A stretch of 64,000 nucleotides of DNA from Incurvaria masculella (GCA_946894095.1 OX335651.1:17816501-17880500), one strand, 5' to 3'. Positions 26,201 to 34,872 are shown, counted from the first letter of the stretch. Notes: a model not told the origin generated them from the sequence alone. A program made the numbers and translations.

Positions 26201-26341
26201 GTTGGTGCAACTTACATCAGGGTCCACCTCCTTCGCCAGCACCGAGATCTCCTCGGCGGTGAGCTTCGACAGCAGCTCGTCCACGTCCACCTCATCGTAC
26301 TCGGAGAGGTCCCGACCGTACAGCTTGGCCGGTGTCGTCAT
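14133..26341 (-). CDS. tmod: Tropomodulin, seven placed exons (join 26341-26216, 23545-23378, 20602-20479, 19369-19254, 18452-18348, 16081-15830, 14280-14133)
   Basis: Tropomodulins cap the slow-growing (pointed) ends of actin filaments and bind tropomyosin in muscle sarcomeres and the membrane skeleton. The exons read in this order encode about 346 residues, close to the 359 of human TMOD1, before a last exon. The N-terminal part has the acidic helix containing LLSKLTAEEI, then a GPTGPLNRKKL segment matching the family's APTGPFKREEL region. A middle acidic helix follows (EEQIAIDLGDEYEQAL), and the C-terminal leucine-rich-repeat cap includes LRVVNVETNFIS and LGNKMEMEI, both nearly invariant in the family. 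Splice phases agree at every junction (0, 0, 1, 0, 0, 0). The last placed exon ends in phase 1, so at least one more exon is needed; see 2464-2636. The start codon is the first Met of an exon whose upstream part is open but unlike the family, so 5' UTR exons lie at higher coordinates. Confidence in identity is very high; usage of individual exons is inferred. Confidence 0.95.
14648..14850 (-). mobile_element. SINE family A variant body, truncated
   Basis: Contains ggaattaggtgccatgccag, gcatggttacattgcactga and tcaatgcgatggtacc. The head is missing. It lies in the intron between tmod exons 6 and 7. Confidence 0.75.
15278..15426. repeat. Dispersed repeat, copy 2
   Basis: Same landmarks as 12623-12768 with a small insertion (agccac). 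It is cut off where the retroposon 3' end begins at about 15428. Confidence 0.75.
15428..15650 (+). mobile_element. Non-LTR retroposon 3' end, copy 2 (5' truncated)
   Basis: Starts abruptly at aaagaggcaacgcggcgagt and is co-linear with the minus strand of 58380-58180 (cactttggggcaaacatcgg, gatgttagactatttaat) to the end atacaataaa. The abrupt start fits 5' truncation during insertion, here into the repeat copy at 15278-15426. Confidence 0.65.
15830..16081 (-). CDS. tmod: tmod coding exon 6, leucine-rich repeats
   Basis: The exon is 252 nt and encodes 84 residues, phase 0 at both ends. It holds successive leucine-rich units: LFDALKTNTHLEVLSLTNVG, then LLAAALEANSTLRVVNVETN and FISPLGVVALVRSLLATKCV. 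The donor is GTGGGG. The acceptor reads ccatgacgacttgcag, but a SINE inserted on its intron side (ending about 16092) has put an A-rich stretch where a pyrimidine tract is expected. The exon is GC-rich and well preserved. Confidence 0.95.
16091..16506 (-). mobile_element. SINE family A, full length, adjoining tmod exon 6 acceptor
   Basis: This has the same structure and orientation as 13602-14014, including A and B boxes. Its A-rich 3' tail ends about 10 bases from the exon 6 AG (16083-16082). Possible short target duplication: atggt on both sides. Confidence 0.88.
16785..17711 (+). mobile_element. 5'-truncated non-LTR retroposon with RNase H domain and 18-bp target duplication
   Basis: The insert is flanked by the same 18 bases, AACAGATAGATACATAGA, at 16767-16784 and 17712-17729. 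It encodes the tail of a retroposon polyprotein: an RNase H domain with VYTDGSK (first Asp), FQAECVGLIEA (Glu), LTDSASVL (Asp) and WIKGHSGSYGNDAADDLAKA. After a frameshift between about 17260 and 17320 comes LLTGHCQLNKHL and a zinc knuckle, CRACLEAEETPAHIVMEC, ending in ELGWLK-stop. The 3' end is an ACA-repeat tail. Domain order fits the jockey/R1 type of non-LTR element. It lies in the tmod intron between exons 5 and 6. Confidence 0.92.
17730..18340. other. tmod intron part, nothing recognised
   Basis: AT-rich DNA between the retroposon and exon 5, with only short chance frames. Confidence 0.5.
18348..18452 (-). CDS. tmod: tmod coding exon 5
   Basis: The exon is 105 nt and encodes 35 residues, phase 0 at both ends, with acceptor attgcag and donor GTACGC. 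It encodes VFPMDPPNDTDPEDTVKRVK and ends in LVDLNWNNIK, which lines up with the family segment PNSTDVEETLERIKNNDPKL...VNLNNI that opens the leucine-rich cap. Confidence 0.95.
18806..19046 (+). mobile_element. SINE family A variant body, truncated
   Basis: Begins attccacgtaaaattgtagg and ends gtgttagccatccatagccg. No head; many substitutions. It lies in the intron between tmod exons 4 and 5. Confidence 0.7.
19254..19369 (-). CDS. tmod: tmod coding exon 4
   Basis: The exon is 116 nt with acceptor tgttgcag. Its first two bases complete an Ala codon begun by the G at the end of exon 3. It encodes ILGFHSMMNQDQYHASLLNK, matching the family's ILGMHTLMSNQQYYQAL block, then GQPVGLGWDGITKSSKQK. The donor reads AAG|GTCCTT, a weak form (C at +3), but it is the only placement that keeps phase 0 into exon 5. 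Confidence 0.92.
19877..20219 (+). mobile_element. SINE family A, variant body with tRNA-like head
   Basis: The head contains CCTCGGTAGCCCAGTGGCGC (A box) and GGTTAGAACCT (degraded B box). The body variant has ggattccacgtaaaactgtag and tcccatgtggtgtgttaggc. It ends immediately before a family B SINE (20221). Confidence 0.82.
20221..20464 (+). mobile_element. SINE-like repeat family B, copy 1 (shortened)
   Basis: Begins actggccaagtgcgagtcgg and includes agggttccgtaccat, which together look like tRNA-type A and B boxes. Then come ttgttgttatagcggcaaaa, the acggacggac stretch and ccctaaaaa. The usual gcttagtaatagggttccg segment is deleted. It ends about 14 bases from the tmod exon 3 donor. Confidence 0.78.
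20479..20602 (-). CDS. tmod: tmod coding exon 3, parent copy of the 133-bp array
   Basis: The exon is 124 nt: acceptor tgttgcag, then TGGTCGCCG, with donor GTAAGT at 20478 and phase 1 at the end. It encodes WSPPPESAKT, then EEQIAIDLGDEYEQALDTAS and QEEIIDLA, matching the second tropomyosin-binding helix. The acceptor and the first 80 coding bases are repeated 11 more times upstream in the gene (see 20523-22118), but only this copy continues into the second half of the exon and a donor. A SINE ends about 14 bases beyond the donor. Use of this proximal acceptor gives the normal tropomodulin frame. Confidence 0.9.
20523..22118 (-). repeat. 12 x 133 bp tandem array carrying the tmod exon 3 splice acceptor
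   Basis: Exactly 12 units of 133 bp run from 20523 to 22118. On the minus strand each unit holds 53 bases of intron end (through cgtgttgcag) and the first 80 bases of tmod exon 3. Units are almost identical: the only differences seen are gcg to gtg in two units (near 21634 and 21767) and cac to tac near 22078. Because 133 is not a multiple of 3, the frame rotates between units; no stop occurs in any of the three minus-strand frames. The array therefore offers 12 equivalent acceptors (exon starts at 20602 + 133k, k = 0 to 11) in front of one donor. Confidence 0.97.
22198..22497 (+). mobile_element. SINE-like repeat family B, copy 2
   Basis: This is full length, from gccggccaagtgccaggcgg to gggtacaacaccctaaaaac. 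It includes cacacgaagggttccgtacc, tttgttgttatagcggcaaa and gcttagtaatagggttccg. It lies about 80 bases beyond the far end of the 133-bp array, in the same orientation as copy 1. Confidence 0.82.
22500..23079. other. tmod intron part, nothing recognised
   Basis: AT-rich DNA between the family B SINE and the RTE fragment; no structure noted. Confidence 0.5.
23080..23305 (+). mobile_element. RTE-type non-LTR retroposon, 3' end with internal duplication
   Basis: It encodes the end of a reverse-transcriptase polyprotein in pieces: RPPARWDDEIKCIGGKQW, then an AYVxQWT-like end (gcgtatgtctagcagtggac). The tail is tgactgactgactgac, as in lepidopteran RTE elements. A block of about 38 bases (gggacgacgaaatcaagtgc...cagtgg) occurs twice, at about 23109 and 23172. 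It lies in the tmod intron between exons 2 and 3. Confidence 0.75.
23378..23545 (-). CDS. tmod: tmod coding exon 2
   Basis: The exon is 168 nt and encodes 56 residues. It is phase 0 at both ends, with acceptor ttccag and donor GTAAGT. It encodes the loop beginning DNFLPPDQR and the GPTGPLNRKKLIEHINKQAL segment, which matches the family's first actin-binding region, and it ends with PYVAGIIRGKK. About 70 bases beyond the donor, in the intron, lies an RTE retroposon tail (23080-23305). Confidence 0.95.
23600..23760. repeat. Dispersed repeat family D, copy 1
   Basis: Contains tttattcatcatccatagac, cactcggatttgtca and cccagcgaagaagaactggc aagaaaatccgc, shared in order with 43480-43640. Confidence 0.55.
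24299..24840 (+). mobile_element. TTAA-flanked MITE, copy 1 (542 bp)
   Basis: The copy is bounded by TTAA at 24295-24298 and 24841-24844. The ends are inverted: GGTGGCCCAACCCGGCGGGC and, reversed, GGTGGCCCATCCCGCTCATC. There is no coding frame. A TTAA target and duplication are hallmarks of piggyBac-type transposition; the assignment is inferred from the target alone. It lies in the tmod intron between exons 1 and 2. Confidence 0.88.
24948..25276. mobile_element. Second TTAA-flanked element, with SINE fragment inside
   Basis: TTAA lies at 24944-24947 and 25277-25280. The terminal match is short: ggtgg at the left, and ccacc at the right after tttacgggc. The right end (tttacgggcccacc) resembles the right end of the foldback element at 8374-8740 (cttacgggccgacc). 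A fragment of the tRNA-headed SINE body (about 25090-25240) lies within it. Confidence 0.5.
25090..25240 (+). mobile_element. SINE family A, fragment inside TTAA element
   Basis: Contains ttccattgaacttaatgtag and ggtcctggcatggcacctag. It lies within the element at 24948-25276. Confidence 0.55.
25290..26170. other. tmod intron part, nothing recognised
   Basis: A minus-strand open frame of 87 codons (25747-25484; MRLHHNLHIPVIKEEITNTV) is present but matches no family I know. It could be a retroelement relic, as the style (KQYRHILSNHPN) is protein-like. Confidence 0.3.
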
Positions 26342-26368
26342 GGTGGTCGTCTTCGTAGACGATGATTT
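26216..26368 (-). CDS. tmod: tmod first coding exon (5' UTR 26368-26342, coding 26341-26216)
   Basis: The exon begins after a good acceptor (ttgcag, AG at 26370-26369). The ATG is at 26341-26339 and the exon ends at 26216 before a consensus GTAAGT donor, in phase 0. It encodes 42 residues that carry the first tropomyosin-binding helix: an acidic run, then DELLSKLTAEEISVLAKEVD, which lines up with human DEDEILGALTEEELRTLENEL. Upstream codons in the same frame are Ser/Thr/Lys codons that do not resemble tropomodulin, which is why the Met at 26341 was chosen. Confidence 0.93.
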
Positions 26369-26544
26369 CTGCAATGGACAGGTCGGTGCGTGAGCAAAAG
26401 AACAAAGTTGGCACACTGTCAAACCTATTTTGAAAAGGGGCGATGGAATGGATTCTTTTTCTATCAAAGTGCGTACAGGACTAGCTAATCCCATAACAAT
26501 AGCGTTCCATATTGAATGGACATTTGACTCCAAAATAGGACTAA

Positions 26545-26600
26545 CTATACTTTCTCTTTTCTTCTTCTTCAGCCTTTTGCTGTCCACTGCTGGACGTTTA
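26545..26600 (-). mobile_element. RTE-like retroposon 3' tip
   Basis: The minus strand reads gtccagcagtggacagcaaa aggctgaagaagaagaaa, the usual terminal codons (QQWT-like) and GAA-repeat tail of an RTE-type element. Only about 50 bases remain. Confidence 0.5.
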
Positions 26601-26789
26601 GTTAGGACTATAGTTTATAATTTCTTGATTATAGACTATTTTACATTAAAAATTGTCTTCAAGGTGCATATGCAAGGTTAGGTTAGGCGTATAGCGTAGT
26701 CATGAATGCATCCCGTGGAATGTTCTACGCCTGACTTTTCAACAACAGCAAAACAACCTTCCGTTTAGTACATTTTTATACTACATTAA

Positions 26790-27331
26790 GGTGGCCCAAC
26801 CCGGCGGGACTAACTTATTCGCGGGCACTGTACAAAACCGTGCTGTTGCGCTCTGGGACCTTTTCTGTTTCAAAGAAAAAGACAGGCTCCGTGATGAGGA
26901 AGATGCAACATGTCCACAATAAAGACAATGTGCATAGTGTATAATTTGGTAAGATTTACGAAAATTTTGATTTCAAAACGACTTATAGCTAAAAGTAAAC
27001 CACGACCCATGTAGTCAAACATCTAACAAAAACCAAATAGATTTTAAATCTTGATTAAATAAGCAATGTCTGATGAGTAATCTTTTTAAGATTTTCTTGC
27101 TTTATCATTGCGTAATAAACCACCAAAGTTATTGTATAAAACGCGCGAAAAATTCGAACTTTCGGACCTTATAACTTAGAAACCAAACACAATTTTGCAA
27201 TGCCAACAGTCATCAAACATCTAGTTCGATCAAATAAAGCTCTTTTGAGCAAAATTTGGGATCTCTGATAAGAAATATGGGCGTGATCTTCTTTCCCCGT
27301 TTGTCTGGGGAGTTGAGCGGGTTGGGCCACC
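26790..27331 (+). mobile_element. TTAA-flanked MITE, copy 2 (542 bp)
   Basis: This copy has the same family and orientation as copy 1 and the same length, with TTAA at 26786-26789 and 27332-27335. The internal sequence is co-linear throughout with scattered substitutions. It lies about 420 bases upstream (in transcription) of the first coding tmod exon. Confidence 0.88.
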
Positions 27332-27723
27332 TTAATGAATTGTTTTAATCTAGGCCCAATAAGCTAATTAAGGGCAATCTGAGATATCTTCTTAATGAAA
27401 ATAAAAGTGCCCTACTTTCAGAACCAAAGTAAATCCAAATGAACGATTCGCTTTGAACAACACACATTGAAGAGTTAATTATATATTTTCTATTCAGTCA
27501 CACAGTTACAATATTTCCATTATATTGTTGTTTGAATGATTTCAGCCGATTCTTTTCGGTGGAATGACCCAAAACATACTGTAGTAGTATAAAAAATATG
27601 CAGTTAAAAAAAACTGGTGAAATGATATAAAACTAAACTATATATCTAAATATAATCTCCAATGTTGCACTAAAGATTAGATTGAAGATTTTCTGGCATG
27701 AGCAAATTTACATTCTGGTGCAA

Positions 27724-28020
27724 TAAAAAAACCGGCCAAGTGCGAATCGGACTCGCACACGAAGGATTCCGTACCATCGTAAAAAATATAACAAAAAATC
27801 AAGTTTTTTGTATGGGGCCCCATACAATCCTTTACCCTTTAATTTAAATTATTTTTTAATTTTACCTATTTGTTGTTATAGCGGCAAAATACACACTCTG
27901 TGAAAATTTCAGCTGTCTATCTGTTACGGTTACTGAGATACAGCCCTGTGACGGACGGACGGACGGCAAAGGCTTAGTAATAGGGTTCCGTTGGCACCCT
28001 TTGGGTACGGAACCCTAAAA
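27724..28020 (+). mobile_element. SINE-like repeat family B, copy 3
   Basis: Runs from accggccaagtgcgaatcgg to ggcaccctttgggtacggaaccctaaaa, with all internal landmarks. Confidence 0.83.
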
Positions 28021-28626
28021 ATGATCCTTGATTTTACATTCGTCATATAATATACACATTTCTCGACATCTACCGTTTTTTTAGGAATCCAGGCCTGCCA
28101 ATATCTATGCAACATTCATGCATGGAGAGAGCTACGAAGTCATGACTGAAGGCATCCTACAGAATATGGAAAGGCAGAGGGAGGTCAAGGGCTGAACTGG
28201 GTTTTATCCGTGTCCTAGGTTTTCACTCTACAGCTGACGAGGCTTAAGGCAAACCTAAATTTGGTGCTAAAGAGTGTGGGACATCCCTAGTCCTGACCTC
28301 ACTTGAAACCCTTCTTTACCGGCTATAGGTCCGTATATCAGTTCATCTGTCGTAGTGCATAATAATTTTCAATTGGAAAATCTGGATCACTTTTTTCGTT
28401 GATTCGTTCATAGATCAATCTATTTAAGACCGTAATTTGAAAGTGTCACTTCCTACACGTAAATGGTTTTAAGGCATGCAAGACTTGATTTTATTTTTGT
28501 TTTAAATTCGTAGAAAGTGAGCATCAGTCTTGATCCTCACTGACTGAGTCAGTGCGAAGAGAAGTAACAATGTAACATGTTATGTAGCTTATTGACCTCT
28601 TTCTCTACTACGAAATTCTTACAGTC

Positions 28627-29290
28627 GTATTCAGAGAGGACCTGTTAAAAATTTGGTAAGATATTAGCAAAGGACTAACCATACAAAAACCGGTGTCAGT
28701 AGTCCGGCGTATTAAGGTGGCCCATCCCGTTCATCTCCCCATACAAAAGGGAAAAGAAGATCACGCCCATATTTCTTGTCAGAGATCCAAAATTTTGCTC
28801 AAAATAGCTTTATTTGATCGAACTAGATGTGTGATGACCATTGGCATTGTAAAATTGTGCTTGGTTTCTAAGTTATAAGATCCGAAAGTTCGAATTTTTC
28901 GCGCGTTTTATGCAATAACTTTGGAGGTGGATTACGCAATGATAAAGTAAGAACATCGTAAAAAGATTAGTCATCAGACATAGCTTATTTATTCAAGATT
29001 TGGTTTTTTTTTGGTTTTTGTTAGATTTTTGACTACAGCGGTCGTGGTTTACTTTTAGCTATACTTAAGTCGTTTTAAAATTAAAATTTACGTAAATCTT
29101 ATCAAACCATACACTATGCGCATTGTCTTTTTTTGTGGACATGTTGCATCTTCCTCATCACGGAGCCTGTCTTATTCTTTGAAACAGAGAAGGTCCCAGA
29201 GCGCCATAGCACGGTTTTGTACCGAGCCCGCGAATGAGTTAGGCCCGCCGGGTTGGGCCACCTTAAAGTTAGTTTGCCCACTGTGAATAC
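28627..29290. mobile_element. Small GTATTCAGAG-TIR MITE, split by TTAA MITE copy 3
   Basis: The left part, 28627-28711, starts GTATTCAGAGAGGACCTGTT and includes ggactaaccatacaaaaacc. The right part, 29263-29290, reads ttaaagttagtttgcccactgtgaatac. Joined at one TTAA, they match the reverse complement of the intact copy at 37120-37227. Confidence 0.85.
28716..29262 (-). mobile_element. TTAA-flanked MITE, copy 3 (547 bp), inverted and nested
   Basis: This copy is in the opposite orientation to copies 1 and 2, with TTAA at 28712-28715 and 29263-29266. The sequence on either side belongs to a different small MITE (28627-29290) that is intact elsewhere in the window, so the insertion point and the TTAA duplication can be read directly. 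Confidence 0.9.
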
Positions 29291-29299
29291 ATAGTTAGT

Positions 29300-30770
29300 T
29301 TCTACTGAGACCAAAATCGGCGCAGAGTTTGTGCACGTCGTTACAATAGAAAAAGAATAAATTTCCAAGTCCTTTTTTCTGCAATGTCGATGCCAATATG
29401 ACTGAAAGGTATATCGAACTTGTATAGCATTTTCCGGTGTAACGAAATCAAAATACACGACTGTACTAGTAGCTTAGACCGGTGTCGATAGCATGACAAC
29501 TGAAGTTGACGTAATCACCCACAATAATCACAACAGAACATAGGTACATAAATCTCAATAAAGGATTGGATGCAAAAATAAACAGATGCTACATTACTGT
29601 AAGGTCAATTTCATGAGAGTCGCAATCCACGCCCTCGCAAAAGCCCAAGTCAAGAGGCAACTTTATCTGTCAAATCGATTACATTGGAAGTACGTTTTGA
29701 TTACCACTTTCAAGATAAATGGTTGGCGAATTATTTCAGCTATTGGATAGCACCCACTTCAACACTTTAGCACGACAATTGTAGGTATCGATTTCTATTC
29801 ACATTTCATTATTTTACCCAAAACTCACAAAGTTGACGAAACACACACCCGCTCACGTCACCCTCCGAATATGGACTGAATTCTATCGGACAACAATTTT
29901 CTTGCTTGGGCACCGCACGACACGCAACCGTGCTTTGTGCTGCACAATCTAGGGTCGCTGTAGTCCGCGTGTATTATAGTACCTGAAGTACTGGAATGCA
30001 CTGTATAGGTTATATAGAGATAGCGATGGGTGAAATCACAGATATTTGAATATAATATATATGAAGGCTGCAAGCCATTATTTTAAATATTTATATAAAT
30101 CATTTGCTGCAAGGTAAAGAATTTGAAGAATGATCTCAAATTCCCAAATGCACTGCTACCGAAATTAATTGTTTCAGTTCGTACTTACAAGTAAAATCAA
30201 GGATCTCGCTGCGATCTCCACGCAACAAGCTTGCTAACGAATTTGACCTTGCCCGCAATCAGTCGAATAAATTCTATCTAGGGACACGCCCCATAATGCA
30301 AGACTCACGCTTCGAGTGACGCTTTTAATGTACAGTCACGCACTGTCATATCGTTACACCGACAAGATCGACGACAAATATCTACTTCAAATATCTGTGA
30401 GATCGACCATGAGGGGAAACCGAATTTATCTCTACCTATTATGGAATGTCATCAATGTCGTTTAATCTGAAACATTTACAAATAGGGACAAATTCGATAT
30501 CTCTTTCTTCCATGTTATCGTCAACTTAGAAAAGGGCTTAGGATAAAAAAAATCAAAGTATATGTATGAAAGTAAAACGACGATCAGTGTAAATTACCAT
30601 ACATTATAAATACAATATTTGTCAATCGCGCACCCCTGGGGATCCAGTAAGCTTGAAACTAGGTAAAAGTAAGTAATTTTGCGCTTACAGTACCTACCTA
30701 ATTAATTTTACTCCATACGATCATTTCTGGACATATGATGACTATCAGCCCTAACCAGAGATCTAAATCT
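29300..30770. other. Stretch without recognised genes
   Basis: Only short frames. It may hold 5' non-coding exons of tmod, which cannot be seen without transcripts. Confidence 0.4.
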
Positions 30771-30779
30771 TTGCCCAAA

Positions 30780-30995
30780 AACACCACTTTCCAGAAAAAT
30801 CTAGATGCCACGCCTGGGACTTACCTTTATTAGGCACGGCTAGATTGAACTGTATGGAAAACAGGATTTTTTTGCTGCCAGTTCGACCATCTTTTCGCCA
30901 AATGCGATTGCTAGTTACGCCGGTTTGTCCCTACCGCCTACAAGGAAGGAAAAAAACAGTTTTACTTGGATTCCGAACCATGGAGCATTCTCAAC
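30780..30995 (-). mobile_element. SINE family A, degenerate body
   Basis: Recognisable pieces are aggcacggctagattgaact, gttcgaccatcttttc and tggattccgaaccatggagc. The head is lost. Confidence 0.65.
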
Positions 30996-31337
30996 AAAAT
31001 GTATTGAAAAAAATAATATTACAATCACGCATAGAAAGAAAGACGTGCAGAAATAGTCTAGCGTTTTATCTACATTCGAGCATCCGAGACACTGGCACCA
31101 CCGTGGGCACAGAATAGGTAATAGTACTCCGAGGGCACCACAGTTACTCAACAGCGAAAGGAAATCCATTGTTCGTATCACGAACCTTTCGTCTTCAAGT
31201 CCGTGGCGCAACGGAGGTTGGAGCAGTCACGACTTAATGCATGTATATACATACATACAAAAATCTAACACATACTTGATACTCGCAAGGTGCAATGGAA
31301 AAAGCAAATGCACTTAACTATTCAATGCAGTCAGGGC

Positions 31338-31656
31338 CGGCTAGTGGCGCGTGGTATTGCATACCAGATTGACCAGAGGTCTGGGTCTAAATCCTCGCCC
31401 CGTTCATCCACCACTTTCTTTCTCTTTCTGAGTGGGATAAGTGCATTTAGGCCCGCCGCCCCTGTCGAATCCGGTCGAAGTAGCGATGAAAAATTGGCTG
31501 TCTTTTACATCCATTTCAATGCCGCCGTGCTCATAAAGGCAAGGTCCTGGCATGGCACCTTGATTCCTTCGGGAATGCGGTGTATTGGGCTAATATCATA
31601 CTAACATCATAACGGTAGTTGTGGCAGCTATTTCAGGTTGCATTAAAAAAAACCTC
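31338..31656 (+). mobile_element. SINE family A, full length, old copy
   Basis: Head GGCTAGTGGCGCGTGGTATT, B-box-like GGGTCTAAATCC, then ctttctctttctgagtggga, body and an A-rich tail. Many substitutions indicate age. Confidence 0.78.
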
Positions 31657-32685
31657 GGGGCCCCTAGGCAATGCAATGCTCGGGTCTAACTTCCTATAAA
31701 GAAGAATGCCCATTGCCGATGCCATTTTGGGCCCCGCACAAATGTTAGTGTCTATTTTCCAAACTACCTAGTGTAATAATTCAGAAAATAATAAAACTTT
31801 TCGACACATTACATTGTTATGACCGAATTCATTGCCATTTAAAAGTTATTGATGAAATGCTGTTTTGAGGTTATGAATGTTATAAGAGATACCAGAGAGC
31901 GCGGAGCAAAATGATCCAATCCAGTCGCAATAAAAAGGACAGAGTTTAATGTCTTTTTGATATTTTATAAGCAATAATCCTTCACATTAGTATTAGGGAT
32001 TATTTTATACAAAGTGTTTGGTATTTCGATCCATTCCTTTGAAGGGGTTATAACTCACTTAAATAACTCAAAAACGATTTATTTTCGACCCCCCGTTTAT
32101 TGGGACAAATTTATTGCAAATTAGCTCTAGAATGACCCCTTAGAAGGAATGTATCGACACCCGGTAAAACACTTGGTACGGACGTTACTTTAAAAATACA
32201 CTGGAAAAAGATTTTATTCGGAAATTCCTTTTACTATTATTTGCGTTTACTGTATGGTTGAGGATAATATGATATATGCATGTACGACAGTAAGAGATCT
32301 CGAATGTGTATCTATTGCCGGTGTATAAGGTTTCAGAGAAAACATGAAGATGAGAGTAAATGTCCGTACCATCGTAGTACCATATATAACGTTTTCCTAT
32401 GAATGAGAACGGCTGTATTCAACTAGGGGGGAAACATGGAAGCTTCGACCGTTGAATGAAAAATGGCCGCCCGAGCGAGCTCCACACCAGCTAGTTAGCT
32501 GCTATGCTATCTTGCACACAATCTGCTTGCTAGGTTTGCCATAAAATGAGTAGTAGATGGTTGCAAAATAGACTCATTAATTGTATGCATTTCTTGACCG
32601 GCAATCATACCTATTATAGACACCATTCGTTGCAAACCGCAGACAAAAATGCCGCCGTCCATGTTAATTACTGCATATCTACTTA

Positions 32686-32990
32686 GGGGTCTACTCATGA
32701 GATTCACTGAGATTCGGATGCACTGGTGACCCACAGGTGAGTCAAACAACTTTTGTACTCATGAGATGACATCAACGAAGAAATCCTATGACTCACCAGC
32801 GACTCACTTGTGACTCTCTGTCGACACACAGGTGAGAATCTCATGAGTAAATAGGCTGGCAAGCGAAAGCGAGAAGTTCTCGTGTTCGGTTCTGTCAAAC
32901 TCTAGTAAAGTAGTCATCTTTTTTTCAACATAGAGTTTGACAGAACCGAACACGAGAACTTCTCGTGTTCGCTTTCATGAGCAGACCCCC
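32686..32990. mobile_element. Foldback/MITE with short ends and a 40-bp perfect hairpin
   Basis: The outer ends GGGGTCTACTCATGA and TCATGAGCAGACCCC are inverted. Near the right end, gcgagaagttctcgtgttcg plus gttctgtcaaactcta is followed about 25 bases later by its exact complement (about 32930-32970). The left half holds repeated tgactca/gactcac blocks and two ctcatgaga motifs. No coding capacity. Confidence 0.7.
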
Positions 32991-33897
32991 ATAATCCCGT
33001 AACGTATACGGTAGGCACTTGGGTCATGTTTTGCGTCAAAAGAGTGAATAATGAAACGCATTTTTCTAATATATTTTAAATGTGAAATACAATTTGAGAC
33101 CAATTAGAATTCATTAATTTGTGATCAATTTATAATCACTATTTTTTTGACAATATTTGTGATGAGGCAAAATAAGGTGCCGTTCAAAATTGATCAGCCT
33201 CAGTAGCACAGGGGCGCCATGCTTGAGTGTTATCGATATAATCTCAAACTTGTTTTGTTACGTCGATGTTCAGTATTTGAGCAACATATTGAAACGAACT
33301 GTATATGGGCAATTTTGTTTTATTTATAGAGTAGCGATTTTAAAAAAAGTACTGAAAACTGATAAATTAAGAAGTAACAACTGTGACATACGGACAGTAT
33401 TTAGTTCCTTACTTACTCGGAACACTAAAAAACTAAAATTCTGCAAAAGCTTTTAATGATTTCCACGGAGCTTGATATTTTCTAAAGAAGACTGGAGGAA
33501 TGCACTGGTATTCTCGTAGAGAAAAAATTAAATCCGCTGTGCGATGTAAACAATGGGAACTTTACGATCCACTGCCAAGTGAAACTCGCAAACACACATG
33601 GCGCAAATGAGAGCGTTTAAGTGAAAGTCTATTTTCCAAGATACCGGTTTATTATTATGATTACCAGTCATTGTTATAGGATATTATAGCTGTTATGTGA
33701 TCTGAGGATGTTATTAAATCTCTCAATTTAAGATAAACGTTGCGTGTGAACGCTTTGTTCGTTTGCAGCATAGGTAGACCTAGCATAGCGCGCTATTTAT
33801 GGTTTGCAGGCACTTTGCAGGGATCGTATGCCCAGGTTTTCTCAACGACTATCTATATAAATGCATTGAGTTATGTGGCTGAATATATCATAGAACA

Positions 33898-34127
33898 GCA
33901 GGCCTATTCCTGGAATGCCGTAATCAGCAATCAGGAATCCTAATTCTTGAAAACAGATTTATAACGGTTTTCAAAGCGATTTTTTTAACGAAAAGATTCC
34001 GAGGCATAGTTTTTCTAATTAATAAAGGTTTTCCGTCGAAAAAAACGCTTTGAAAACCGCTATCAAAGTGGTTTTCTAGACTCGGGATTCCTGATTGCTG
34101 ATTACGGCATTCCAGGAATAGGCCTGC
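33898..34127. mobile_element. Foldback element, 230 bp, near-palindromic
   Basis: The left end GCAGGCCTATTCCTGGAATG through cagcaatcaggaatcc is mirrored at the right end (ggattcctgattgctg ... attccaggaataggcctgc). The arms continue inward with mismatches (ggttttcaaagcg against cgctttgaaaacc), so most of the element can form one long hairpin. No target duplication could be read with confidence. Confidence 0.8.
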
Positions 34128-34204
34128 AGAAACTTGATCGGTTAGTTCGCCATGAAGAATAGTTTGTTTCGCCGGTGCACTTATAACATCAGAAGAAAGC
34201 TTGT

Positions 34205-34618
34205 GTTTTCCAATACCACACTCACCTTCATGATACAAGCCCAACACACTAGATTCACGAAGGAATTAGGTGCCATGCCGGGACCATCCCTTTATAAGCA
34301 CGTTAAAATTGAACTGGATGGAAAACACGGGCAATGTTTCATTTCCGTTTCGACCATATTTTTATCCACTGGGTTGGTACTATTACATCAACCGGTAGCT
34401 TTAAATGTTATAGTTCAATGTTTAAATCATATCACCTAGTAGAGGAAGGATACACCTACAGTTTTACATGGATTCCGAACCATATTGATCTGCTCGCATT
34501 ACTGGCGAATCGCCTCTATCTAACTCAGAATGAGAAAGAAAATGGTTCATGAAGGCGGCCGGGAATGGAACCCATGAACTTTGGCATTCAAGGCAAGTGC
34601 TACGAGCCGCTTTTATAG
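34205..34618 (-). mobile_element. SINE family A, full length
   Basis: The body motifs gaattaggtgccatgcc, aactggatggaaaacacggg and ggattccgaaccat are present. The head end at about 34600 still shows a B-box-like stretch (gggttccattcc on the minus strand). It lies next to the foldback element at 33898. Confidence 0.78.
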
Positions 34619-34826
34619 ACCTACTATATATTCTCCTCCACCTGCCCCAACTCGTAAAATAACTCCCCATTGGCTTGGAATCCCTACCAATACATTAATT
34701 GGATTAATACAAACCAAAGGCGCTATTCGGTTTCGTTAATGATAAGTCCCTATTTAGAGCTAGTCCCTCTTAACAGACTAAGGCCATAGGGTTAGCCAGG
34801 GTAGGCCAGGGTAGGGGTGTTGCTAT

Positions 34827-34872
34827 TAAACTACACAAAATGTACACAATCTACAATTTTGTGTAGTTTAAA
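34827..34872. repeat. 14-bp inverted repeat, short spacer
   Basis: TAAACTACACAAAA and TTTTGTGTAGTTTA are separated by about 16 bases. No associated gene. Confidence 0.7.

Noticed and set aside
26202..26393. Plus-strand frame over tmod exon 1
   Set aside because: Ser/Thr-rich complement of the real minus-strand exon.
33190..33230. Possible SINE head (cagcctcagtagcacaggggcgcc)
   Set aside because: Resembles the head at 19877 but no B box or body follows; too short to call.
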